Assembly (NCBI GenBank): GCA_937872175.1
Contig: CALMPI010000010.1
Coordinates: forward strand, 186,001-250,000
DNA: 64,000 nt
From: an uncultured Flavobacteriales bacterium
GTDB lineage: Bacteria > Bacteroidota > Bacteroidia > Flavobacteriales_F > PHOS-HE28
Reading direction: 5' to 3'
The position numbers were made by a program, and so were the translations under genes. The notes below the pieces were generated by a model. The model was not told the origin of the DNA and did no database searches. It saw only the letters and a program-made list of their open reading frames with translations. This document shows, piece by piece, positions 28,948 through 36,448 of the stretch. Each line of letters opens with the position of its first letter. Position 1 is the stretch's first letter.

Positions 28948-29016
28948 CGCGACACCGGCCCTCGCATCGGAGCCCCGGCCGACCTGCAGCAGCAGGGGCC
29001 GGGGCTTCGTGCGTTC
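28738..29016 (+). repeat. 279-bp direct repeat, copy 2
   Basis: Partner of 17386-17664: five mismatches, all near the 5' end, then identity through the stop codon and terminator up to GTGCGTTC. The DNA diverges immediately after. Confidence 0.95.
28972..29008 (+). terminator. two-part GC-rich terminator hairpin (copy 2)
   Basis: Sequence-identical to the hairpin at 17620: outer stem 28972-28980 with 28997-29005 and an inner CCTGC/GCAGG stem. It begins 25 nt after the stop codon of the 3381-aa gene. Confidence 0.75.
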
Positions 29017-29167
29017 CCTGGCCGACGGCCGCCTCTCGCGCGCATGGAATCATTGGAACCAATGAGCCCGCGCAACGGCGTGCCGGATATCCTTGCAACA
29101 CACGGTCGGGCATCGTCAGCGCCTCGAAGTGAGGGCTCTCCGATCCTGACCTTGCACCAACGCGGAC

Positions 29168-31450
29168 ATGTGTTCATCCATCCCCCGGACCGGCCACGCG
29201 GCGCAGCCCACGAACGAACCACCCAAGGCCGTCCGGTACGGCCTTTCGCTCCTTCGGCTTCCTCCGCACCTGTTGACCATCTTCCTGCTTCCGGCTGTGA
29301 TGCATGCGTTCCTTGTTGCGCTGCCTGTCGCGGGCCAGAGCCGGGCAGGCACGAGCGCGGTCTGCTTGTCGGAGGTCGGCACGGTGGGCACGGCCAACGC
29401 CCCCAGGCAGATCGCCGTTCACGGGAACCTGCTCTGTGCGGTGACCCACGGAGGCAACATGCTCCAGGTGTTCGACATCAGCACACCGGGATCACCGGTG
29501 CTTTCGGGTCAAGCCCCGACCGCATCGGGGGCCTCCTCCGTGTTCATCGACGGCGCTGGTACGAACGCCTATGTGCTTGCGCAGACCAGCGCCAAGCTCC
29601 AGGTGTTCGACATCAGTGATCCGGCCAACCCGGACCTTCTGGGCCAGTTCACCACGGACGCCCAACCGACCGGACTGCACATCCACAACGGCACGGCCTA
29701 CGTGACCTGCCAGGGCACGCAGAAGCTGCAGGTGCTGGATGTGACCGACCCTGGCGCAATGACCCAGCTCGGTTCGGTGGCCACCTCGGCCGGCCCCAAA
29801 GGAGTGGCCCTCCTGGGCGACCATGCCGTGGTGGTGAACGCGCTCGGGAACATGTTGGAGGTGTTCTCGGTGGTCAACCCGTCCTCGCCCGCCCTGGCCG
29901 GATCGGTCAGCACCGGCCTGCAACCATCAGCGGTGGCGGTGAGCGGGAATTCCGCCTATGTGACCCTGTCCACGGGCGACAGCCTCCAGGTCTTCGACCT
30001 GAGCGTACCGGGCAACCCCGTCCCCATCGGTGCGAGCGCCACCGCGGATGCGCCGAACGCGCTGGCCATCAGCGGCGACCGGTGCTACGTGGTCGCCCGC
30101 GGCGGAAATGCCGTGGAGGTGTTCGATATCGTCGATCCGAGCGACCCGGTCGCCATCGGCTCGGCCGGCACGCTAAGCACCCCGTGGTCCGTGGCGACCG
30201 GGAACGGTCACGTCTTCATCACCAGCAACCTGGCGAACACGCTTCAGGTGTTCGAGCCCCGCGGTCCCGGGGATGCGTGCGATGATGGCGATCCGGCCAC
30301 GGGGAACGACGTGTTCGATGGGAGCTGCAGCTGCGCCGGTGTGCTGATCGACTGCCTGGGCGTTGTCGGTGGAGCGGCCGTGCCCGGCAGCCCCTGCGAT
30401 GATGGCGACGCGGATACCGGTAACGATGTATATGGTGCGAACTGCCAGTGCGGTGGTGCGCTCCTGGACTGCATGGGGATCGCCGGAGGAGTTGCCCTGC
30501 CCGGTACCGCCTGCGACGATGGTGACCCCGGCACCGGAAGTGATCTGTACGATGCCAACTGCGTCTGTGTGGGCACCGTGAACGACTGCCTGGGGGTGCC
30601 GGGCGGCGTATCGGGTCCCGGAACGCCCTGTGACGATGGGAACCCGAACACCCAGTTGGACGTCTACGATGCGAACTGCGTGTGCGCCGGACAATTCGTG
30701 GATTGCCTGGGTGTGCCGGGCGGTGGGGCCGTGTCAGGGGCGCCCTGCAATGATGGGGACCCGACGACCGGTGATGACGTCTGGCTGGCGGATTGCATCT
30801 GCGCCGGCGAGTTGATCGATTGCCTGGGCGATCCGGGTGGGGCCGTGCTGCCGGGAACGCCCTGCGACGACCTCAACGCATGCACCACGAACGATGCGTG
30901 GAACCCGTTCTGCGAATGCATCGGCGATCCGATCCTGATGGCAGGGATCACCGGGCCCGCCACAGTTCAGGGCTGGGAGCCCGTGACCTATTCGATCCCT
31001 CCGGTGCCCGGCGCGCAAGCCTACCTGTGGGACCTGCCCGAGGACTGGTCCACCACCGACATGACCCCGGATGAGGTGATCCAGACCACGACCTACAACG
31101 AGGCCGGAACCGTGCAGGTGTGCGTGGGTGTGGACATGGGCTCCTGTCTGGCGACGACCTGTTTGAGCGTGGAGGTGGCGCTCTCGATCGGCATGGCGGA
31201 GGACGATGCGGATATCGGCCTCATCGTCCGTCCCAATCCGTGCACTGGCGCGTTCGACCTTGTCCACACCGGGACCGGGCCCATCGAAGTGTCGGTGCTG
31301 GACGTGTCGGGCAGGCTGGTGATCGCCCCGTTCCTCACCGGTGCGGGGATCACACGGATCGCGATGAGCGACGCGGGACCCGGGACCTATCTCGTGCGGG
31401 TGGTCGGTGCCGGGGAGATGCGCACCCTTCCCTTGCTCGTCGGGTTCTGA
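29168..31450 (+). CDS. T9SS-sorted LVIVD-propeller protein with Cys/Asp repeats
   Basis: This is a predicted secreted protein of up to 760 aa. The start is uncertain. ATG 29168 gives a long basic n-region before a hydrophobic stretch (LLTIFLLPAVMHAFLVALPV) and a GQS cleavage area; ATG 29300 would give a short signal. Residues about 60-368 hold seven LVIVD-type blades (LQVFDIS, LQVLDVT, VEVFDIV and similar), enough for one closed seven-blade propeller. Residues about 370-590 hold six 39-aa repeats (CDDGDPxTGNDVYDANCxC). A PKD-like domain (about 593-675) and a T9SS type A sorting domain (VRPNPCTGAF, VLDVSGRLV) end it. It is first in a tightly packed four-gene set and lacks the C-terminal cassette of the upstream giants. 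Confidence 0.85.
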   Translation: MCSSIPRTGHAAQPTNEPPKAVRYGLSLLRLPPHLLTIFLLPAVMHAFLVALPVAGQSRAGTSAVCLSEVGTVGTANAPRQIAVHGNLLCAVTHGGNMLQVFDISTPGSPVLSGQAPTASGASSVFIDGAGTNAYVLAQTSAKLQVFDISDPANPDLLGQFTTDAQPTGLHIHNGTAYVTCQGTQKLQVLDVTDPGAMTQLGSVATSAGPKGVALLGDHAVVVNALGNMLEVFSVVNPSSPALAGSVSTGLQPSAVAVSGNSAYVTLSTGDSLQVFDLSVPGNPVPIGASATADAPNALAISGDRCYVVARGGNAVEVFDIVDPSDPVAIGSAGTLSTPWSVATGNGHVFITSNLANTLQVFEPRGPGDACDDGDPATGNDVFDGSCSCAGVLIDCLGVVGGAAVPGSPCDDGDADTGNDVYGANCQCGGALLDCMGIAGGVALPGTACDDGDPGTGSDLYDANCVCVGTVNDCLGVPGGVSGPGTPCDDGNPNTQLDVYDANCVCAGQFVDCLGVPGGGAVSGAPCNDGDPTTGDDVWLADCICAGELIDCLGDPGGAVLPGTPCDDLNACTTNDAWNPFCECIGDPILMAGITGPATVQGWEPVTYSIPPVPGAQAYLWDLPEDWSTTDMTPDEVIQTTTYNEAGTVQVCVGVDMGSCLATTCLSVEVALSIGMAEDDADIGLIVRPNPCTGAFDLVHTGTGPIEVSVLDVSGRLVIAPFLTGAGITRIAMSDAGPGTYLVRVVGAGEMRTLPLLVGF
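30278..30930 (+). repeat. six in-frame 117-nt (39-aa) Cys/Asp repeats
   Basis: Each unit starts C-D/N-D-G-D/N, has D-V-Y/F-D-A-N-C-x-C in the middle and D-C-L-G-V-x-G-G near the end; the sixth is shortened. The same unit occurs once or twice in the giants at about 16081-16270 and 27463-27650. It is therefore a mobile protein module within this locus. Confidence 0.75.
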
Positions 31451-31475
31451 TCCCGTGCATCGAACCTCCACGCCC

Positions 31476-32051
31476 ATGCCCCTCGGACCTCGATCCCGAC
31501 CCACCTCCGGCACCGGCCCGGCAGGCCGGCCCTGCGTTGAACGGAGCGGCCGGCGGGTGTTCCCCACCGTGGTCCTGGTGACCCTGTTCCTTCTGCCCGG
31601 CACCCTGAGCGCCCAATCCGTAATGGTCCGTTCGACGGTCGGCGCGGGGGGAGGATCATCCGTCTCCGATGCCCGGTCGGGCACGAACTACATGCAGGTG
31701 GCGGTCGGCCAGGCCAGTGTCGCGGGGTCGTACCCCGCGGATGGCCGGTACTACAATCAGGGATTCGTGCAGCCCCTCCACGCGGCACGGGTCTCCGTGT
31801 CGAACGTGCTGGAGGCAAGGGTCTTCCCGAACCCGTTCCTCGACCGGTTCGACATCACGCTCACCGACCCCTCCACGGAACCCGTGCGAGTCAGGCTCTT
31901 CAGCATCACCGGCCGGTTGATCCTGGACCGGGAACACGCTCCCGCGCAGCGGATCACCATGACCACCGGGCTCCTGGCATCAGGGGCGTACATCATCCGG
32001 GTCGATTCCGACGACCGTCACTACATCGGCCATCTCCAATGCATCCACTGA
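31476..32051 (+). CDS. small T9SS-sorted secreted protein
   Basis: This is a 191-aa predicted secreted protein. ATG 31476 follows the previous stop by 25 nt and begins a basic n-region with a hydrophobic core (FPTVVLVTLFLLPGTLSAQ). About 60 residues of unknown fold (SDARSGTNYMQVAVGQASVA) precede a T9SS type A sorting domain (VFPNPFLDRFDITL, LFSITGRLI). Small proteins that are little more than a sorting domain are common in T9SS genomes. It overlaps or abuts the next start, which suggests translational coupling. Function unknown. Confidence 0.75.
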   Translation: MPLGPRSRPTSGTGPAGRPCVERSGRRVFPTVVLVTLFLLPGTLSAQSVMVRSTVGAGGGSSVSDARSGTNYMQVAVGQASVAGSYPADGRYYNQGFVQPLHAARVSVSNVLEARVFPNPFLDRFDITLTDPSTEPVRVRLFSITGRLILDREHAPAQRITMTTGLLASGAYIIRVDSDDRHYIGHLQCIH

Positions 32052-32053
32052 TC

Positions 32054-32746
32054 ATGCGCACCCTCCTGTTCCTGCTGCTCGCATCACTGATCAGCGTCCC
32101 GGCCCAAGGGCAGCAGATCCATGTGCAGGCCGGCATGCTGCGCAGCGAGTTCCTCTACAAGGACAGCAAAGGCCAGCGGCTGGAAGGCCTGGTGCCGCTG
32201 AAGAACTTCGCGATGTCGGCCGGCATCCGAAGACCGTTCAAGCGGTTCGACTCCAAATGGTTCTACCTGTTGGGCGCCACCTACGAGGTGTATGCGACGA
32301 GGGGGACCAGCCAAGATGCCTATCAGAACTACTACGAGTGGAAAGCGACCTACGCCGGCATCTCCGCAGGCATTGAGCGCGACCTGCTGACCATCCGGAG
32401 CCGGCGCAAGAACAACAAGGGCACCACCCTGTTCGCCCGTGCGGCGGTGAACCCCGCCTTCCTGATCAAGGGGTCGCAGACACTGAACAACGAGGTGTTC
32501 GACCTGCGGGGGACCGAGCAGTTCAACGCACCGTATCTGTTCGGCCGGGCCACCGTCGGTGCGAACTATTGTGTGTCGAACCGCGTGGCCGTAATCGCCG
32601 AGTACACGTTCGCACAGGGCCTCCGCATGCCGATCAATGTGGGGGATGATGAGGAGAAGCTGGGGTACCGCGCCCACGTCTTCACCACCGGGATCCTGAT
32701 CGCCCTGAACAATTGCCGCTATTGCCTCACTCAATTCGCCAAGTGA
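32054..32746 (+). CDS. predicted outer-membrane beta-barrel-like protein
   Basis: This is a 230-aa protein. ATG 32054 starts a typical signal peptide (MRTLLFLLLASLISVPAQG); an in-frame ATG at 32039 would overlap the preceding stop. The mature part alternates polar and aromatic/hydrophobic residues (SKWFYLLGATYEVYAT, NYCVSNRVAVIAEYTFA), as in small outer-membrane barrels of Bacteroidota. No specific family is recognised. It lies in a same-strand set whose spacing (2 nt on each side) suggests one operon. A role in handling or displaying the neighbouring secreted proteins is possible but only inferred from position. Confidence 0.65.
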   Translation: MRTLLFLLLASLISVPAQGQQIHVQAGMLRSEFLYKDSKGQRLEGLVPLKNFAMSAGIRRPFKRFDSKWFYLLGATYEVYATRGTSQDAYQNYYEWKATYAGISAGIERDLLTIRSRRKNNKGTTLFARAAVNPAFLIKGSQTLNNEVFDLRGTEQFNAPYLFGRATVGANYCVSNRVAVIAEYTFAQGLRMPINVGDDEEKLGYRAHVFTTGILIALNNCRYCLTQFAK

Positions 32747-32748
32747 CC

Positions 32749-35124
32749 ATGAGCCGCGACCTCCTTCGCCATCTGCTTCTGTTCGTGACGTTGGGCATCA
32801 CGGGCATCGCCATGGGCCAATCCCACGGGCTCACCTTCCAGGCCGTGATCCTGAACAGGCCCGACAACAACACGGAGATCCCCGGCGTGGACGTGCCCGG
32901 CGGCAGCTACCTGTCCGACCAGCAACTGGATATCCGGTTCACCATCCACAATGAGGATGGCGACATCGACTACCAGGAGGAGCACACCACGACGACGGAC
33001 CGGTATGGCCTCATCTCCGTGATCATCGGGGACGGGACCATGACGGCCGAGAGCCCCGACGTCTTCAAGGAGATCAGCTGGGACGGTACGCCCAAGGAGC
33101 TTGTGGTGGAGGTGAACATCCCCGAACCGTTCGGATTCGGCATGTTCGTGGAGTTCAGCCGCCAGAAGCTCGTCTTCGCACCCTACGCCTACCACCGGAA
33201 CATCACGGCCACGGGCACCATGGACATCGACGGGGCCACGAACCTCAACAGCTCATTGAGCGTGAACAACGGCAGCCCGACGCTGCTCACCGGCACCCTG
33301 ACGGTGGATGGATGCGTGTATCTCCACGACTGCCTCGTTGTGGATGGGACCACCGACCTCAACAATGGGTTGAACGTGAACTACAACACTCCCACGGACC
33401 TCAGTGGCACCCTGAACGTCGATGGTGCGACCACGATGAACAGCACGCTGGATGTGGACGGGGCCACCACGCTGAACCTTACGCTCGATGTGGACGGGGC
33501 GACGACCTTGAACAGCACCCTGGACGTGGACGGCAGCACCACGCTGAACAGCACCCTGGATGTGGACGGCGCGACCACCCTGCACAACACCTTGAACGTG
33601 GCCGGGGCCACCACCATCAACAACACGCTGACGGTGGCCGGGAACACCACCCTGCAGAGCGACCTGTTCGTGGAGGGTAGCGCGGAGATCGGCGAGAGCC
33701 TCCGCCTGGGCCGCACCGCGGACCTTGGGCAGCTTCAGGTGAACACGGACGGCTACGCGAACGAGACCACCACGTTGAAAGCACGCCAGGGGGATATCTC
33801 GATCCTTGGTGCGGAGAGCGCCGATGGGACCGCGCGTGCCCTGGTATGGGACGATGGCCTGATCGAGATGTTCCCGGGTACGCGCCAGGTGCGGATCGAC
33901 GGCCAGGCCAGTGGCGGGGCCACGAACAACACCGGCTCCTATCCGCTGTATGTCAAGGGCGCCCAGCAGGGCATCGCTGTGAAGCTGAACACGAGCGCGG
34001 TGAACTCCGGGAACAACTTCCTCTACTTCTCGGACAACAGCTACATCCGCGGCAGTGTGCAAGGCCAGACCTTGAGCGAGCTCCACAACAGCTTCGAGTA
34101 CATCTGGTTCAACAGCATGGCTGTCCTCGATGAGGCGTTCATCCTTGCGGAAGGCGTGGCGTGCGGAGCCCAATTGGACCTCGGCGAGGCCGGCGTCATG
34201 GCGGCCAATGCGATCCTCATCCTTGCCCAATGGGCTGAAGAGTTCTACCACATGGAGACCGAGGTCGGGGTCGTCTATCAGTCGAACTCGGCCGACTACG
34301 CGGAGTGGCTGCAACGCGATGCGGGTGTGGAGGACCTCGCCCCCGGGACCATCGTGGGGGTGAACGGCGGCCGGATCTCCACCAGGACCGAAGGAGCGCG
34401 TCAGCTCATGGTGGTGTCCACCGCACCCCTGGTGCTCGGCAACACGCCTCCGGCGGGCGAAGAGGCGAACTACGAGAAGGTGGCCTTCCTCGGTCAGGTG
34501 CCCGTGCAGGTCCGTGGGGTGGTGAACGTCGGCGACTACGTGCTGGCCTCGGGCCTGAACGATGGAACGGGCATCGGCAAGGCCCCGGCGGACATGACGC
34601 TGGCGGACTACGACCGGATCGTGGGCGTGGCCTGGTCCCGGGCCCTGTTCCCCAACGGCACCTCCCAGGTGAACACGGCGGTGGGCATGAACCAAGGCGC
34701 GATCAACGACCAGCTGAAGCGGCAGAAGCAGGAGCTGGACGCCCTGAAGGGCACCATGCAGGAGGTGTTGAGCTACCTCAGGGCGAAGGACCCTTCGTTC
34801 CCGGTGGACCTTCCCGGTGCGGCCGCTCAACCCGCTGCCGCTCCCCCAGCGGTCGCTGCAGCGCCGGCACGCACCCCGGTGGTCCGCGATCGGAAGGAGG
34901 TGGAGGCCCTGCTCCGCAGCCATCCGGAGATCCTCGAACGGACGCTCGCCGGGGCCAGGTCCCTGTTGGCCGCCAAGGGCTATCCGGTGGACCAGGAACC
35001 GCTCGCGCAGTGCTTCAATACGGAGGCCTTCTTCGCCCGGCTCAACAGGTCGGCTCCGGTACCGGATCGGACCCCTCGACCGGTGGTTCCGGACGTGCCC
35101 CGGTCCGACCAGAGGATCCGCTGA
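32749..35124 (+). CDS. stalk-like repeat protein with tail-fibre/G2-peptidase-like C-terminal region
   Basis: This is a 791-aa predicted exported protein. ATG 32749 comes 2 nt after the previous stop and gives a signal peptide ending AMGQS. Residues about 20-140 resemble the N-terminal domain of Bacteroidota tail-fibre-like proteins (LTFQAVILN...VFAPYAY). Residues about 150-320 are 12-residue repeats (TLNSTLDVDGAT). The later part has NSADYAEWLQRD and a hydrophobic block around it, reminiscent of the G2/IMC autoproteolytic chaperone domain of phage fibres. A coiled-coil-prone segment (about 645-690) and an Ala/Pro-rich tail follow. No T9SS sorting domain is present. An outer-surface trimeric stalk is inference. 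Confidence 0.65.
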   Translation: MSRDLLRHLLLFVTLGITGIAMGQSHGLTFQAVILNRPDNNTEIPGVDVPGGSYLSDQQLDIRFTIHNEDGDIDYQEEHTTTTDRYGLISVIIGDGTMTAESPDVFKEISWDGTPKELVVEVNIPEPFGFGMFVEFSRQKLVFAPYAYHRNITATGTMDIDGATNLNSSLSVNNGSPTLLTGTLTVDGCVYLHDCLVVDGTTDLNNGLNVNYNTPTDLSGTLNVDGATTMNSTLDVDGATTLNLTLDVDGATTLNSTLDVDGSTTLNSTLDVDGATTLHNTLNVAGATTINNTLTVAGNTTLQSDLFVEGSAEIGESLRLGRTADLGQLQVNTDGYANETTTLKARQGDISILGAESADGTARALVWDDGLIEMFPGTRQVRIDGQASGGATNNTGSYPLYVKGAQQGIAVKLNTSAVNSGNNFLYFSDNSYIRGSVQGQTLSELHNSFEYIWFNSMAVLDEAFILAEGVACGAQLDLGEAGVMAANAILILAQWAEEFYHMETEVGVVYQSNSADYAEWLQRDAGVEDLAPGTIVGVNGGRISTRTEGARQLMVVSTAPLVLGNTPPAGEEANYEKVAFLGQVPVQVRGVVNVGDYVLASGLNDGTGIGKAPADMTLADYDRIVGVAWSRALFPNGTSQVNTAVGMNQGAINDQLKRQKQELDALKGTMQEVLSYLRAKDPSFPVDLPGAAAQPAAAPPAVAAAPARTPVVRDRKEVEALLRSHPEILERTLAGARSLLAAKGYPVDQEPLAQCFNTEAFFARLNRSAPVPDRTPRPVVPDVPRSDQRIR
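33410..33710 (+). repeat. 36-nt in-frame repeats (12-aa stalk repeat)
   Basis: About seven consecutive 12-codon units of the pattern T-(L/M/I)-x-x-T-L-D-V-D-G-A-T occur here, with looser copies upstream. The DNA repeats are imperfect and coding, so this is a protein stalk repeat. Confidence 0.8.
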
Positions 35125-35154
35125 CAACGACCGGGCCCACCGGGAAGCAAGGGC

Positions 35155-36387
35155 TCAAGGACCTTCCGGATAGAGCAGGTACCTCACCCGCACCGCCCGG
35201 AACGCTTCCAACGCCGGCTTCCAGGAAGCCCGGATGAGCTCCTCCGACTCGCCACGCCGGATGCGTTCCCGCAGATCCGGACCGCCGGCCAGCTTGTCGA
35301 AGAAGGGGGTGAAGAAGCCGTCCTTGTCCGCTGCGGCCTCGTACATGCCGATGAGCCAGCCCAGGTGGAGCCGCGGATCGAGCCGGCTGTAGAACGTTCC
35401 GTACTCACTGAGATCGAGGCCTGTGCATTCCCTGCCGTGGTAGGGAGGGTCCTTGGCGCCCGGCATGGGCCGGGGGGTGAACCGGTACGCCCCCAGCGTG
35501 CAGCCCGGGAAGCCGATGCACTGGAACGGGGCATCCGTTCCGCGCCCCACACTGACCACGGTGCCCTCGAACAGTCCGAGCGCCGGATACAGCATCACGG
35601 CGGAGAGGTTGGGCAGATTGGGGCTGGGACGCACCGGAGGCGCATAGGCCATGCGATGGTCGTAGCCGGCACAGGCGATCACCGTGAGCGCGACCTGGCG
35701 GTCTCCACCGAGCCAGCCTTCCCCGACGATCATCATGGCGAACTCCCCCACCGTCATGCCATGCACGAGCGGCACGGGATGCATGCCCACGAACGAACGA
35801 TGTGCGGGATCCAGTACCGGACCGTCCACATAGAAGCCGTTCGGGTTGGGACGGTCCAGCACCACCACGGGCAGCTTCGCATCGGCCGCCGCCTCCATCA
35901 CGTAATGCAGGGTGCCGATGTAGGTGTAGAACCGGACGCCCACGTCCTGGATGTCGAACAGCAGCACGTCCACGTCCTGCAGCTGTTCAGGCTTCGGTCT
36001 CTTGTTCTCCCCGTAGAGGGAGACCAGCGGCAGGCCCGTGCGCGCGTCGCGGCCGTCCTTCACGTGCTCACCGGCGTCAGCATCGCCGCGGAAGCCGTGC
36101 TCGGGGGCGAAGACCTTGGTGATGCGGACACCCAGGCTCATAAGCGTGTCCACCAGATGCGCGCGCCCCACGCGCCCGGTCTGGTTGGTGATCACGGCCA
36201 CGCGCTTGTCCTTCAGCAGCGGCAGGTACTCCGCCATGCGTTCGGCCCCCACGCGGAGCGCCTCGGGTCCTGGCTTCGGAAGCGGGTCCACCTGGGCGGG
36301 CATCTTCGCCGAGCAGGCGGAGAGCAGGACGAAGCCAAGCACGTACGGGAACAGCATGGGCATCACGGGGCGATCGGGTGGGGTCAT
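35155..36387 (-). CDS. namZ: DUF1343 lipoprotein, NamZ-like exo-beta-N-acetylmuramidase
   Basis: This protein of about 410 aa matches the DUF1343/NamZ family, which removes terminal N-acetylmuramic acid from peptidoglycan fragments in cell-wall turnover. Visible family blocks are VAVITNQTGR, KVFAPEHGFRGDADAGEHV, LPLVSLYG, LLFDIQDVGVRFYTYI, VVLDRPNPNG and EGTVVSVGRGTDAPFQ. A lipoprotein signal (VLGFVLLSAC) predicts anchoring in the periplasm. ATGs at 36387, 36363 and 36357 are all possible starts. It converges with the stalk-protein gene, with only 30 nt between stops, and diverges from the permease gene. The symbol rests on family membership. Confidence 0.85.
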   Translation of the reverse strand: MTPPDRPVMPMLFPYVLGFVLLSACSAKMPAQVDPLPKPGPEALRVGAERMAEYLPLLKDKRVAVITNQTGRVGRAHLVDTLMSLGVRITKVFAPEHGFRGDADAGEHVKDGRDARTGLPLVSLYGENKRPKPEQLQDVDVLLFDIQDVGVRFYTYIGTLHYVMEAAADAKLPVVVLDRPNPNGFYVDGPVLDPAHRSFVGMHPVPLVHGMTVGEFAMMIVGEGWLGGDRQVALTVIACAGYDHRMAYAPPVRPSPNLPNLSAVMLYPALGLFEGTVVSVGRGTDAPFQCIGFPGCTLGAYRFTPRPMPGAKDPPYHGRECTGLDLSEYGTFYSRLDPRLHLGWLIGMYEAAADKDGFFTPFFDKLAGGPDLRERIRRGESEELIRASWKPALEAFRAVRVRYLLYPEGP

Positions 36388-36408
36388 CTACGAACGATGC
36401 AACGAGGG

Positions 36409-36416
36409 CGAAAGTA
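36409..36416 (-). promoter_or_regulatory. candidate -7 box for the NamZ-like gene
   Basis: On the minus strand this reads TACTTTCG in the context GGGCTACTTTCGCCC, 21 nt before ATG 36387. It resembles the Bacteroidota TAnnTTTG element; no TTG is found at the expected 19-nt spacing. Confidence 0.35.
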
Positions 36417-36434
36417 GCCCGGTGCGGGCCGCGC

Positions 36435-36442
36435 TACCTTGC
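36435..36442 (+). promoter_or_regulatory. candidate -7 box for the permease gene
   Basis: TACCTTGC ends only 6 nt before ATG 36449. If used, the transcript would be leaderless or nearly so. It is divergent from the element at 36409-36416, so the two promoters would overlap in their -33 regions. Confidence 0.35.
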
Positions 36443-36448
36443 GCCGAC

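Noticed and set aside
33410-33710. Possible CRISPR-like array of 36-nt units
   Set aside because: There are no unique spacers; the units are contiguous, imperfect and translate into a regular 12-residue protein repeat inside an intact gene.
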